Assembly (NCBI RefSeq): GCF_017163705.1
Contig: NZ_JAFIWB010000011.1
Location: forward strand, 1 to 64,000
From: Xanthomonas bonasiae
GTDB lineage: Bacteria; Pseudomonadota; Gammaproteobacteria; Xanthomonadales; Xanthomonadaceae
Reading direction: 5' to 3'
DNA: 64,000 nucleotides
Shown: positions 8,156-17,078 of the stretch, piece by piece
Layout: each line of letters begins with the position of its first letter
Numbering within the stretch: position 1 is the stretch's first letter
The notes under the pieces: generated by a model
What the model saw: the letters and a program-made list of their open reading frames with translations, nothing else
Told to the model about the DNA's origin: nothing
The model's database searches: none
Made by a program: the position numbers and the translations under genes

Positions 8156-9523
8156 TCAGGCAGCCGCGGCGGCGAGCAGGCGCCCGCTGCTGAGCCGGAA
8201 GCGCGCAGCCATCATCACCGCCGCGGCGGTCAGGCCCAGGATCAGCCCGATCCACATGCCTTGCGGTCCCCAGCCGAGCCACAGGCCGAGCCCGGCGCCC
8301 AGCGGCATGCCCAGGCCCCAGTAGGAACACAGCGCGAGCAGCATCGGCACGCGGGTGTCCTTGAGCCCGCGCAGCGCGCCGGCCGACAGCACCTGCACTC
8401 CGTCGGGGAACTGGAACGCGGCCGCGTACAGCAGCAGCGTGGACGCCAGCCCGGCCACCGCGATGTCGCGGGTGTAGACGCCGACGATGGCGTCGTGGCC
8501 GAACAGCAGCACCAGCGCCGACAGCGCCTGGGTGCCGAGCACGATCGTATAGCCGGCCCAGGCCGCGCCGCGCACGCCCACCGCGTCGCCGCCGCCGGCG
8601 GCGCGCCCGACCCGCACCGTGGTCGCCTCGGCCACGCCCATCGGCACCATGAAGCACAGCTGCGCCACGTTGATCGCGATCTGGTGCGCGGCCGCCGGCA
8701 CTTCGCCCAGCCGCGCGATCAGCAGCGCGGTGACGATGAACAGCCCGCCTTCCATCAGGATGGTGATGCCGATCGGCAGCCCGGTCTTCAGCAGCCCGCC
8801 GATCGCGCGCAGGTCCGGCGCCTCGAAGGCCGCGAACAGGCGCAGCGGCGCGAAGCGCCTGGAGCGCGCCAGGTAGATGGCGAAACACAGCGCCTGCAGC
8901 CACATCATGATCGCCGAGGCCATGCCCAACCCGCCGGCGCCGCGTTCGCGCAGCCCGAACAGGCCGAAGGTCAGCACGTAGCCCAGCGGCGCCAGCACCA
9001 GCAGCCCGCCGAAGCCGAGCAGCATCGTCGGCAGCGTCCAGTGCATGCCCTCGCTGAGATAGCGCATGCAGAAGTACAGCACCATCGCCGGCACGCCCCA
9101 GCGGATCGCATGCAGGAAATCGCGCGCGCCGGGCACGATCTCCGGAGCGATGCCCAGCTGCGGCAGCGCCATCGGCATCACGCTCAGGAACGCGAACATC
9201 AGCACGCCCAGGCCCAGCGACAGCCACAGCGCCTGGCGGAACATCGGCCCGATCTGCGCATGGCGCTTGCCGCCGTCGAGTTGCGACACCGACGCGGTCA
9301 ACGCGATCAGGGTGCCGATCGGAATCATCATCGGCAGCCACAGCAACGCGGTGCCGACCGTGACCGAGGCCAGCGTGCGGGTGCCGTGGTGGCCGGCGAT
9401 CACGTTATCGACGAAGCTGATCAGGCCGGCGGAGATGTGCCCCAGGACCAGCGGCAGGGCGAGCTGCGCGGTGGTGCGCAGTTCGCGGCCCCGGACCGAC
9501 GCCGGGGTGGAGGACGAAGACAT
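8156..9523 (-). CDS. MATE-family multidrug/toxin exporter
   Basis: Cation-coupled MATE transporter of 455 aa, the usual size, with about 12 hydrophobic segments in two pseudo-repeats. The N-terminal half begins with ALPLVLGHISAGLISFVDN, typical of NorM-like TM1. It is predicted to export cationic compounds or flavonoids; the sequence does not fix the substrate. It is transcribed leftward toward sppA with an 83-bp gap and probably has its own promoter. Confidence 0.9.
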   Translation of the reverse strand: MSSSSTPASVRGRELRTTAQLALPLVLGHISAGLISFVDNVIAGHHGTRTLASVTVGTALLWLPMMIPIGTLIALTASVSQLDGGKRHAQIGPMFRQALWLSLGLGVLMFAFLSVMPMALPQLGIAPEIVPGARDFLHAIRWGVPAMVLYFCMRYLSEGMHWTLPTMLLGFGGLLVLAPLGYVLTFGLFGLRERGAGGLGMASAIMMWLQALCFAIYLARSRRFAPLRLFAAFEAPDLRAIGGLLKTGLPIGITILMEGGLFIVTALLIARLGEVPAAAHQIAINVAQLCFMVPMGVAEATTVRVGRAAGGGDAVGVRGAAWAGYTIVLGTQALSALVLLFGHDAIVGVYTRDIAVAGLASTLLLYAAAFQFPDGVQVLSAGALRGLKDTRVPMLLALCSYWGLGMPLGAGLGLWLGWGPQGMWIGLILGLTAAAVMMAARFRLSSGRLLAAAAA

Positions 9524-9629
9524 TGCAAGACTCTGGCGATCCCGCCGACTGCGGCCGCGCAGGAAAGCGCCGGCGCCGGGTGGCGGAGGGGCGGCAGTTT
9601 AACCTGCGCGGCTGGTTGGCGCAGGCTTC

Positions 9630-9680
9630 GGGACTCGGGACTCGGGACTCGGGACTCGGAGAGCGGAGAGCGGAGAGCGG
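9630..9680 (+). repeat. Heptad repeat array (GGGACTC x4, GGAGAGC x3)
   Basis: Seven consecutive 7-bp units in the gap between two leftward genes: four GGGACTC, then three GGAGAGC. It is a variant of the GGGATTS heptad family seen elsewhere in the window. Confidence 0.8.
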
Positions 9681-9692
9681 CGGATGCTGCGC

Positions 9693-11135
9693 TCAGCGCG
9701 CGGCGCGTTGGCGCAGCCAGGCCGCGCGCGTGTCCGCGCCCTGCGCCAGCAACTCGCGGCGCAGCGCCGCGCGCTCTTGCGGCGGGGTGCGCTGCGACAA
9801 CAGCGCCAGGTGCTCGCGCTGCTCGGCCGGCAACGTGCGCAGCAGGCCCAGCAGCGCCGCACGCTGCGCGTCGGGCACATAGCCGAACAGCGGCTGCAAC
9901 GCCCAGTACTCGCCGCCCAGTTCCGGGCCCAGCAACCAGCCGTGGCGTTCCAGCGCATCCAGTGCGGCGAATTGCGCGCGCAGCGTGTGCTGCTGCTCCA
10001 CCGGCAAGCCGGCGAAGGCGCTGGCCACCTGGCGCAGGCGCGCCTGCACCGTGGCGTCCAGCGCCTCCCAGGCGGCCTCGCGCTCGCGCAACTGTGCCGG
10101 GGTCAGCGCCGGCGGCGGGTCGGCGGCCGCGGCTGGCACCGCCGCGGCGCTGCCGGTGGCGGCCTGGGCGGCGGCGGCTTCGGCGAGGTCCTCCGCGCTC
10201 GGCGCGCTGCGCTCGATCCGTGCCGGCGGCGCGCCCGCCGCGTACCAGGCGAAGAAGTCCAGGTCGTACACCGCCGGTTCCGGCAGCGGCGCCGGCGCGG
10301 CGGCCGGCAACGGCGGCGCGGTGGGCGCATCCGACTCGGCCGGCAGTTCCTCCACCTGCACCGGCCCGGTATCGCCCAGCGCCAGGCTCGAGCCGGCGTC
10401 CGTCGCCGCAGGCCGCGACGGCGCCCGCCCCCACCACAGCGTCCCCAGCAGCGCCAGGGCCACCAGCACGACGACCGCGGCCGCCAGCCGTGGCCGGGTC
10501 AGCCCGCGCCCGCCGCCGCGACGGCGCGGACGGACCGCAGCAGGCGCCGCCGGCGCCGCCGCGGGCGCGGGCGCGGGCGCCGCGCCGGCGATGGCCGCAT
10601 CGCGCAGGTGCGCCAGCGCCTGCAGCCGCTGCGGCGGCAGTTCGCGCAGGTGCTGCTGGGCGGCGTCGGCCAGCGCGCGCCAGCCGGCGGCGTCCGGACG
10701 CCCGCCGGCATCGCGCGGACAGGCCCGCGCCAGCGCCTGCTGGTAGTCCTGGGTGGATTGGTTCAGGACCTGCGCCGCGGTCGGCTCGTCCAGCCCGGCC
10801 ACGATCCGCAGCAGCAGCGCCAGGCGATCGGCGGCGCCCAACGCGCCCAGGTGCGCCAGCGGCGCGGGCCAGCCGCTGCCGGCGGCGGTCGCGACCTGGC
10901 GCAGCGACGGCACGGCGGCGAGCAGCTTCCAGAAGCGCAGCGGCCAGTCGGCCATCGGCAGGGTCGCGGCATGGCTGCGGAACGCGCGCATCGCCGCCGC
11001 CAACGCCGGCGCGCCGCGCTCGACGCTGCCGCTCTGCAACTCGGCCAGCACCGCGGCGCGGCGTTCGATGCCGCGCAGGAAGGCGGCAAGGGCGGGCGGT
11101 GCGACCGCGCCGTCGGAGGGGGGCGCGGCGGTCAT
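9693..11135 (-). CDS. Sigma-region-4-like / membrane / DUF3106 protein
   Basis: A 480-aa protein with an unusual order of parts. Residues about 1-170 look like a degenerate ECF-type sigma factor; the segment around LGAADRLALLLRIVAGLDEPTAAQVLNQ resembles a region-4 helix-turn-helix. An Ala/Pro linker with an Arg-rich patch follows, then one transmembrane helix (about residues 200-220, AAAVVVLVALALLG). The rest is an Ala/Pro-rich exported part containing a DUF3106-like helical domain (AWEALDATVQARLR ... LPAEQREHL). The topology therefore puts the sigma-like part in the cytoplasm and DUF3106 in the periplasm. The start at 11135 (MTAAPPSDG) is inferred; longer frames lack support. Confidence 0.7.
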   Translation of the reverse strand: MTAAPPSDGAVAPPALAAFLRGIERRAAVLAELQSGSVERGAPALAAAMRAFRSHAATLPMADWPLRFWKLLAAVPSLRQVATAAGSGWPAPLAHLGALGAADRLALLLRIVAGLDEPTAAQVLNQSTQDYQQALARACPRDAGGRPDAAGWRALADAAQQHLRELPPQRLQALAHLRDAAIAGAAPAPAPAAAPAAPAAVRPRRRGGGRGLTRPRLAAAVVVLVALALLGTLWWGRAPSRPAATDAGSSLALGDTGPVQVEELPAESDAPTAPPLPAAAPAPLPEPAVYDLDFFAWYAAGAPPARIERSAPSAEDLAEAAAAQAATGSAAAVPAAAADPPPALTPAQLREREAAWEALDATVQARLRQVASAFAGLPVEQQHTLRAQFAALDALERHGWLLGPELGGEYWALQPLFGYVPDAQRAALLGLLRTLPAEQREHLALLSQRTPPQERAALRRELLAQGADTRAAWLRQRAAR

Positions 11136-11437
11136 CGGAACTCCATCATCGGCGCGATGATAGCGAGGCCGCCGCCGCGCCGCGCGCTTGACAACGGTGC
11201 GCCGATCGGCTGCTTCAGGCGCCAGCCGGGCGGATCGCGGCGACGGGTTGTGCACAGCGCCTCGGAGGCGCGGGCGGCGCCTCCTGTCAAGCCCCCGCGA
11301 AATCATGTTGCAGCCATGTTTCACGGCCAAGTTGTTGTTATTTATTGGATTTATCCGATTGGCGCTTTTTTGTCCAACTTGTGGCAGAGGCTTGTGAATC
11401 CGTCTTCACGGCGTGGAGCATCCCTTTCATGCACAGC
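11136..11437. other. Divergent intergenic region upstream of priA
   Basis: About 300 bp (part of 463 bp between starts) with no gene. From about 11320 to 11400 it is distinctly AT-rich for this genome (TTGTTGTTATTTATTGGATTTATC and runs of T). A site GTTGTGCACAG near 11244 has one mismatch to a DnaA box. It probably contains the promoters for both divergent genes. Confidence 0.6.
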
Positions 11438-11462
11438 TTTATCCACAGCGGGTGTGGATAAA
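11438..11462. promoter_or_regulatory. Inverted pair of perfect DnaA boxes
   Basis: TTTATCCACA and TGTGGATAAA form a 10-bp perfect inverted repeat around a 5-bp spacer (GCGGG). Each arm contains TTATCCACA, identical to the E. coli high-affinity DnaA box, at 11439-11447 (plus) and 11453-11461 (minus). The pair lies 137 bp upstream of the priA start, next to the AT-rich stretch. It could be a DnaA-responsive operator for priA or a DnaA-titrating site. oriC is less likely because no dnaA/dnaN is nearby. Confidence 0.65.
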
Positions 11463-11598
11463 ATCGATTCTCCAAGCGGGGCAGCTATTTACGACTTGTT
11501 TATCACTTTGCGAGCAGCTATCGCGTGCAACTGGCGCTCCCTGCCGACCACCGCCGAGGGGACATTGGCCCCCGTCCCCGACCGCTAAACTAGCGCCG

Positions 11599-13788
11599 AT
11601 GCCGTCCCCTGCCGCCACCCTCCGCGTCGCCCTGCCGCTGCCGCTGCCGCAGCTGTTCGACTACCTGCCGCCGCCTGGCGAGCCCGCCGGCGCTGGCGAC
11701 ATCGGGCGCCGGCTGCGGGTGCCGTTCGGCAATCGCGAACTGAGCGGGGTGGTCGCCGCGCTCGGCCAGGTCGAGGACAGCGAGGGCCTGCGCGCGGCGC
11801 TGGCCTGGCTGGACCCGGTGCCGCTGCTGCATGGCGAGCTGGCCGACTCGCTGCACTGGCTGGCCCGCTACAGCCATGCGCCGTTGGGCGAGGTGCTGGC
11901 GACCGCGCTGCCGGTGACCCTGCGCCGCGGCGAGGCGCTGCCCGACACCCACGCCAGGGCCTGGCGCCTGACCGAGGCCGGCGCCAGCCACCGCGCCCGC
12001 CCCGGCACCCGCCCGCACCGCTTCGCCGAATTGCTGCGGGCCGCGCCGCTGGACGAGGACCGCCTGGACCAGGCCATGGACGACTGGCGCAGCGCCGCGC
12101 GCAGCCTGGCCAAGCGCGACTTCGCCGAACGCATCGCGGTGCCGGCCAGCACCGCGGCGCCGCAGCCGCAGCCCGGCCCCACCCCGAACGACGAACAGCA
12201 GGCCGCGATCGACGCCGTCGTCGCCGCCCCGGGCTTCGCCCCGTTCCTGCTCGACGGGGTCACCGGCAGCGGCAAGACCGAGGTCTACCTGCAGGCCATC
12301 GCCGCCTGCCTGGCGCGCGGCCGCCAGGCGCTGGTGCTGGTACCGGAGATCGGCCTGACCCCGCAGACCCTGGCGCGGTTCCGCGCGCGCCTGGGCGTGC
12401 CGGTGCACGCGCTGCATTCCGGACTCACCGACAACGAGCGCGCGCGGGTCTGGGCCGCGGCCTGGCGCGGCGAGGCGCGGGTGGTGGTCGGCACCCGTTC
12501 GGCGGTGTTCGTGCCGCTGCCGCAGGCCGGCCTGATCGTGATCGACGAGGAACACGACGGCAGCTACAAGCAGCAGGACGGCATCCGTTACCACGCCCGC
12601 GATTTCGCCCTGGTGCGCGGCAAGGCGCTGGACGTGCCGGTGCTGCTCGGCAGCGCCACGCCGTCGCTGGAAAGCCTGCACAACGCCGCCAGCGGCCGCT
12701 ACGCGCACCTGCGCCTGACCCGCCGCGCCGGCGATGCGCGGCCGCCGACCGTACGCGTGCTCGACGTGCGCAAGCGGCCGCTGCAGGACGGCCTGTCGCC
12801 GGAGGTCTTGGCCGGCATCGGCAGCGCGCTGGCCGACGGCGGCCAGGTGCTGGTATTCAAGAACCGCCGCGGCTACGCGCCGGTGCTGCTGTGCCACGAC
12901 TGCGGCTGGACCGCGCCGTGCCAGCGCTGCAGTACCCCGCTGCACGCCACGCCGATGACCGTGCATGCCGGCGGCCGCCGCCTGCAATGCCACCACTGCG
13001 GCGCGCGGCAGCCGGCGCCGCTGGCCTGCCCGGATTGCGGCAGCCTGGCGCTGCAGCCGCAGGGCATCGGCACCGAGCGCCTGGAAGAACGCCTGCTGCA
13101 GGCCTTCCCCGACGTGCCGGTGCTGCGCATCGACCGCGGCACCACCCAGCGCCGCGATGCGCTGGAGACGCAACTGGCCACGCTCGGCACGCAGCCCGGC
13201 ATCCTGGTCGGCACGCAGATCCTGGCCAAGGGCCACGACCTGCCGCAGCTGACCCGGGTGGTGGTGGTCGGCATCGACGAAGGCCTGTTCTCGGCCGACT
13301 TCCGCGCCAGCGAGAAACTGGCGCAGCAGCTGATCCAGGTCGCCGGCCGCGCCGGCCGCGCCGCGCGCCCGGGCGAGGTGTGGCTGCAGACCCACCATCC
13401 CGGCCATGCGCTGCTGGAGACCCTGGTGCACGGCGGCTACCACGCCTTCGCCGAGGCCGAACTGGCGCAGCGCGAGGCGGCCGGCTTCCCGCCGTTCGCG
13501 TATCTGGCGTTGCTGCGCGCCGAAGCCAAGCAGGTCGAACACGCCAACGCCTTCCTCGGCGCGGTGCGCGCACTGCTGCCGGAGCAGGCCGAGGTGCAGC
13601 GTTTCGGGCCGATGCCGGCGCCGATGCCGCGCCGCGCCGGTTTCCAGCGCACCCAGTTGCTGTTGTCGGCGCCGACGCGGCGCGCCCTGCATGCGGTGCT
13701 GGACGCGGCGGTGCCGGCGATCCATGCGCTGCCGCAGGCGCGGCGGGTGCGCTGGTCGCTGGATGTGGATCCGCAGGATCTGTACTGA
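11599..13788 (+). CDS. priA: Primosomal replication-restart helicase PriA
   Basis: 3'-5' helicase that recognises stalled forks and reloads the replisome. It has 729 aa, as in E. coli (732). Walker A GVTGSGKTEVY is at about residues 219-229, the Walker B DEEH at about 314-317, and a Cys-rich zinc-binding insert (CHDC, CQRC, CHHC, CPDC) at about 431-480. Helicase motif VI (QVAGRAGRA) follows. The ATG at 11599 gives the standard N-terminus after an upstream in-frame leader with no homology. It has its own upstream region with DnaA boxes. Confidence 0.97.
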   Translation: MPSPAATLRVALPLPLPQLFDYLPPPGEPAGAGDIGRRLRVPFGNRELSGVVAALGQVEDSEGLRAALAWLDPVPLLHGELADSLHWLARYSHAPLGEVLATALPVTLRRGEALPDTHARAWRLTEAGASHRARPGTRPHRFAELLRAAPLDEDRLDQAMDDWRSAARSLAKRDFAERIAVPASTAAPQPQPGPTPNDEQQAAIDAVVAAPGFAPFLLDGVTGSGKTEVYLQAIAACLARGRQALVLVPEIGLTPQTLARFRARLGVPVHALHSGLTDNERARVWAAAWRGEARVVVGTRSAVFVPLPQAGLIVIDEEHDGSYKQQDGIRYHARDFALVRGKALDVPVLLGSATPSLESLHNAASGRYAHLRLTRRAGDARPPTVRVLDVRKRPLQDGLSPEVLAGIGSALADGGQVLVFKNRRGYAPVLLCHDCGWTAPCQRCSTPLHATPMTVHAGGRRLQCHHCGARQPAPLACPDCGSLALQPQGIGTERLEERLLQAFPDVPVLRIDRGTTQRRDALETQLATLGTQPGILVGTQILAKGHDLPQLTRVVVVGIDEGLFSADFRASEKLAQQLIQVAGRAGRAARPGEVWLQTHHPGHALLETLVHGGYHAFAEAELAQREAAGFPPFAYLALLRAEAKQVEHANAFLGAVRALLPEQAEVQRFGPMPAPMPRRAGFQRTQLLLSAPTRRALHAVLDAAVPAIHALPQARRVRWSLDVDPQDLY

Positions 13789-13817
13789 GCCGAGCGCGTC
13801 GTTCGCGTCCCGCTGTC

Positions 13818-15530
13818 TCAGCCCGGCAAACCCAGCACGGCGACCAGCTGCGCGCGCAGCGCGGCGCTGTCGCCGGCTTCCACGCAGCGCCACGCGCCGT
13901 CGTCCGCGCCCAGACCGCAGGCGGCGGTGGCGATCACCGGCTTGCCCAGCGCCAAGGCCAACAGCACGCCACGCGGCTGTTGCTCGATCCAGGCCGGCAG
14001 CACCACCACCGCGGCCGCCTGCACGCCCGCGGCCATCGACGCGACCCGGCGCACATCGAAACCGCTCCAGAACTGCGGCGTCTCCTGCGCGCCTGGCGGC
14101 AACAGCAACTGCACCGGCAAACCGCGCAACGCCTCGCGCAGTTCAAATGCACCCTTGCGCGCCAGCGCCGACGCCGCCAGCAGCACCTGCGCGGCAGCGG
14201 CATCGCCGCTGGGCGATGGCGCTGCGGGCGGCAACGGCTGCCGCCATTGCAAGGCGATGCCGCGGCTGCCGGCCAACGCCAATAGCTCGCGATGCGGAGT
14301 GATCCAGTGCCGCGCCTGCGCCAGCGCCGCACGCTCGGCCTCGACCAGCCGCGGATCGGCGCGGAAATCGCGCAGCGTGGCGCTGTCGGGATGGCGCCGC
14401 GCCGCCACGTCCAGGCGCGCCTGCAGCAGGTGCATCGGCAGCGCGGTCATGCACACGTCCCAGCGCCGGCCCTGCAGTTCGCCGGCCAGCCACAGGCCCG
14501 GCAACAGGCTCTGCGGCACCACCAGTTCGACATCCTGCGCGCCGAGCAGGCGCTGCAGCGCGCGCAGGCGGATGCGCTGCGCGCGCTGCCGCACCTGCGG
14601 CAACGGCAGCCCGCGGCGCAGCCACCAGCGTTGCAGCAACGCCGCCTGCACCGCGGCGACGCTGCTCCGGCGCAGCGCCAGCACCCGATCGCCCGGCTGC
14701 ATGCGGCGCCGGCGGTCGTCGGCGAATTCCGGCCAGTCCTCGTCCACCAGCCAGGTGCGGCGGAGGCCCTGCGCGCTCGCCGGCACATGCCGGTGGCATG
14801 CCTCGCGGCCGCAACGCGTGCAGTCGTTCGCCGCCGTCGCTGCCGGCGCGCGCCGCAGCGGCAGCAACGGCAACGCGGCGACGGCCGGCGCGCCGCCGAG
14901 GATGCGCACGTGCAGGTCATCGCCATCCAGCCACACTTCCAGGCGCCATGCCGACTCCGCGCGCAGGCGCAGATCCACGTAGTTCCAGAACACCACCGCG
15001 TCGCGGTCGCGCTCGGCCAGCGAGCCGGCGATCACCTGCGTATGCCGATGCCGCTCGACGATCTCCAGGCCCTGGCGCAACGCCGCGTCGTAGATCGCAT
15101 TGGACAACTGGCACAGGCCGCCGCCGATCGACGGCACCAGGCAGCCTTCGCGCAGTTCGCGCCCGGCGGCGAAGCCGCGCCGGCGCGTGGCCCGGCCCAA
15201 CTGCCGCCAGAAACTGAAGGTGGCGCCGGCCGGCACTTCGATCCCGTGCAGCGCACGCGCGGCCACGCGCAGGTTGTGGATCTTGCCGGCGACCAGCAGC
15301 GGCGAGGTCTCCTCCGACTCCGGCCATAGCGCGGTGACCGACTCGGACACCGCCGCGGCGGCGATCGGCAGTCCCGCATCGCGGCGATGCCGGCGCGGCC
15401 CGCCGCGCAGATCGCGCAGCGCGCGGCGCAGTTGCAGCACGCGGGTCTTCAGCGCGAACAGCAGGCCGCCCACCCGCGACGGCGTTGCCGCGGGCGAAAC
15501 CAGAGGCCGATCCGTTGCTGTCGCTCGCAT
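13818..15530 (-). CDS. VanW-domain protein fused to a glycosyltransferase-like region
   Basis: A 570-aa protein. Residues about 60-215 match the VanW family: HNLRVAARALHGIEVPAG, then FSFWRQLGRATRRRGF, and the hallmark GGGLCQLSNAIYDAAL. A short Cys/His cluster (CTRCGREACHRH) comes next. The C-terminal half resembles a GT-B/GT4 glycosyltransferase (LPAWIEQQPRGVLLALALG, then KPVIATAACGLG), but the second Glu of the usual EX7E motif is replaced. VanW domains are associated with glycopeptide-resistance loci and cell-envelope proteins; their biochemical role is not established. Start choice: ATG at 15530, with GTG at 15536 equally reachable from GGAGG upstream. Confidence 0.7.
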   Translation of the reverse strand: MRATATDRPLVSPAATPSRVGGLLFALKTRVLQLRRALRDLRGGPRRHRRDAGLPIAAAAVSESVTALWPESEETSPLLVAGKIHNLRVAARALHGIEVPAGATFSFWRQLGRATRRRGFAAGRELREGCLVPSIGGGLCQLSNAIYDAALRQGLEIVERHRHTQVIAGSLAERDRDAVVFWNYVDLRLRAESAWRLEVWLDGDDLHVRILGGAPAVAALPLLPLRRAPAATAANDCTRCGREACHRHVPASAQGLRRTWLVDEDWPEFADDRRRRMQPGDRVLALRRSSVAAVQAALLQRWWLRRGLPLPQVRQRAQRIRLRALQRLLGAQDVELVVPQSLLPGLWLAGELQGRRWDVCMTALPMHLLQARLDVAARRHPDSATLRDFRADPRLVEAERAALAQARHWITPHRELLALAGSRGIALQWRQPLPPAAPSPSGDAAAAQVLLAASALARKGAFELREALRGLPVQLLLPPGAQETPQFWSGFDVRRVASMAAGVQAAAVVVLPAWIEQQPRGVLLALALGKPVIATAACGLGADDGAWRCVEAGDSAALRAQLVAVLGLPG

Positions 15531-15736
15531 CTCCACGCGCCCTCCGCGTCCCTGCCTGCGCCTGCCATCGCGCTACTATAGGGCCATGCCGTTCCAGCCC
15601 CCAGTTCCTGCACGGCGCCGCGACCGCTGCGTGCATCACGGCGCCGCGCCGCACCGCGTGTGTGCAGCGTCCGCAGCCGTCGCCAGCGTGCCGACAGCCG
15701 CTTGCGCCTCGTCTTTGCCTGCCCCTGGAGTCCTGC

Positions 15737-17044
15737 ATGGCTAACCCGCCCGTGCCGCACCTGATCGTGGTCGGCGGCGGTTTCGCCGGGCTGTGGGCCA
15801 CGCGCGCGCTGGCCAAGGCGCCGCTGCGCATCACCCTGATCGATCGCCGCAACCACCACCTGTTCCAGCCGCTGCTGTACCAGGTCGCCACCGCCGGCCT
15901 GTCGTCGCCGGACATCGCCGCGCCGCTGCGCCAGATCCTGCGCAAGCAGGACAACGTGGAAGTGCGCCTGGGCGAAGTGGTACGCCTGGACAAGCAGGCG
16001 CGGCAGGTGCAACTGGCCAGCGGCGAGACGCTGGACTACGACTACCTGCTGGTCGCCACCGGCGCCACCCATGCCTACTTCGGCCACGACGAGTGGGCCC
16101 GGCACGCGCCCGGCCTGAAGACCCTGGACGATGCGCTGCACCTGCGCCGCCACCTGCTGCTGGCGTTCGAACGCGCCGAAGCCGAGAGCGACCCTGCCGC
16201 ACGCGCGGCCTGGCTCAGCTTCGCCATCGTCGGCGGCGGCCCGACCGGGGTTGAACTGGCCGGCACCCTGGCCGAGATCGCACGGCATACGCTCAAGCAC
16301 GAATTCCGCCGCATCGATCCGGCCGAGGCCAAGGTGCGGCTGATCGAAGCCGGCCCGCGCGTGCTCGCCTCGTTCCCGGAGCGGCTGTCGGCCAAGGCGC
16401 AACGGCAGCTGGAAAAGCTCGGCGTGGAAGTGCTGACCGGCGTGCCGGTGGCCGACATCGACGCCAGCGGCTATCGGCTGGGCAGTACCTTCGTGCCCGC
16501 ACGCACCGTGGTCTGGGCCGCCGGCGTGGCCGCCTCGCCGCTGGCGCGGACCCTGGACGTGTCGCTGGACCGCAGCGGCCGCGTGCAGGTCCAGCCGGAC
16601 CTGAGCATCCCCGGGCATCCGGAAGTGTTCGTGGCCGGCGACCTGGCCGCCCTGCAGCAGGCCGACGGCAAGCCGGTGCCCGGGGTGGCGCCGGCGGCCA
16701 AGCAGATGGGCCGGCACGTCGCCGAGAACCTGGCCAAGCGGCTGCGTGGCGAAGCCGGCGACGCGCCGTTCCGCTATGCCGACTACGGCAACCTGGCCAC
16801 CATCGGGCGCATGGCCGCGATCGTGCACCTGGGCCGCCTGCAGCTGTCCGGCCTGCTGGCCTGGTGGTTCTGGCTGGCGGCGCACGTGTTCTTCCTGATC
16901 GGCTTCCGCAACCGCCTGGTGGTGCTGCTCAACTGGGCCTGGGCGTACTGGAGCTACCAGCGCGCGGCGCGCATCATCCTCGGCGACGACGAACGCCCGG
17001 CCGAGCCTGCGCCCGCGCCAGCCGAACCGCCAGCGGCCGCGTGA
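15737..17044 (+). CDS. ndh: Type II NADH:quinone oxidoreductase (NDH-2-like)
   Basis: A 435-aa FAD flavoprotein predicted to pass electrons from NADH to quinone without proton pumping. Two Rossmann motifs are visible: FAD at VVGGGFAGLWA (about residues 11-21) and NAD(P) at IVGGGPTGVELAG (about 165-177). The quinone-side region has VWAAGV, and the FAD C-terminal motif is VAGDLA. The C-terminus is hydrophobic (WWFWLAAHVFFLIGF and beyond), the membrane-anchoring amphipathic region typical of NDH-2. GGAG lies 8 nt before the ATG. Confidence 0.9.
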   Translation: MANPPVPHLIVVGGGFAGLWATRALAKAPLRITLIDRRNHHLFQPLLYQVATAGLSSPDIAAPLRQILRKQDNVEVRLGEVVRLDKQARQVQLASGETLDYDYLLVATGATHAYFGHDEWARHAPGLKTLDDALHLRRHLLLAFERAEAESDPAARAAWLSFAIVGGGPTGVELAGTLAEIARHTLKHEFRRIDPAEAKVRLIEAGPRVLASFPERLSAKAQRQLEKLGVEVLTGVPVADIDASGYRLGSTFVPARTVVWAAGVAASPLARTLDVSLDRSGRVQVQPDLSIPGHPEVFVAGDLAALQQADGKPVPGVAPAAKQMGRHVAENLAKRLRGEAGDAPFRYADYGNLATIGRMAAIVHLGRLQLSGLLAWWFWLAAHVFFLIGFRNRLVVLLNWAWAYWSYQRAARIILGDDERPAEPAPAPAEPPAAA

Positions 17045-17078
17045 CACCCCGCGGCGGGGCTGCGATCCTAGCCGCCCT

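Noticed and set aside
6295..8193. Plus-strand frame opposite sppA
   Set aside because: Antisense of sppA; no ribosome site or recognisable fold.
11136..11598. Possible chromosomal origin (oriC)
   Set aside because: Only two DnaA boxes and no dnaA, dnaN, recF or gyrB nearby; kept as a DnaA-site finding.
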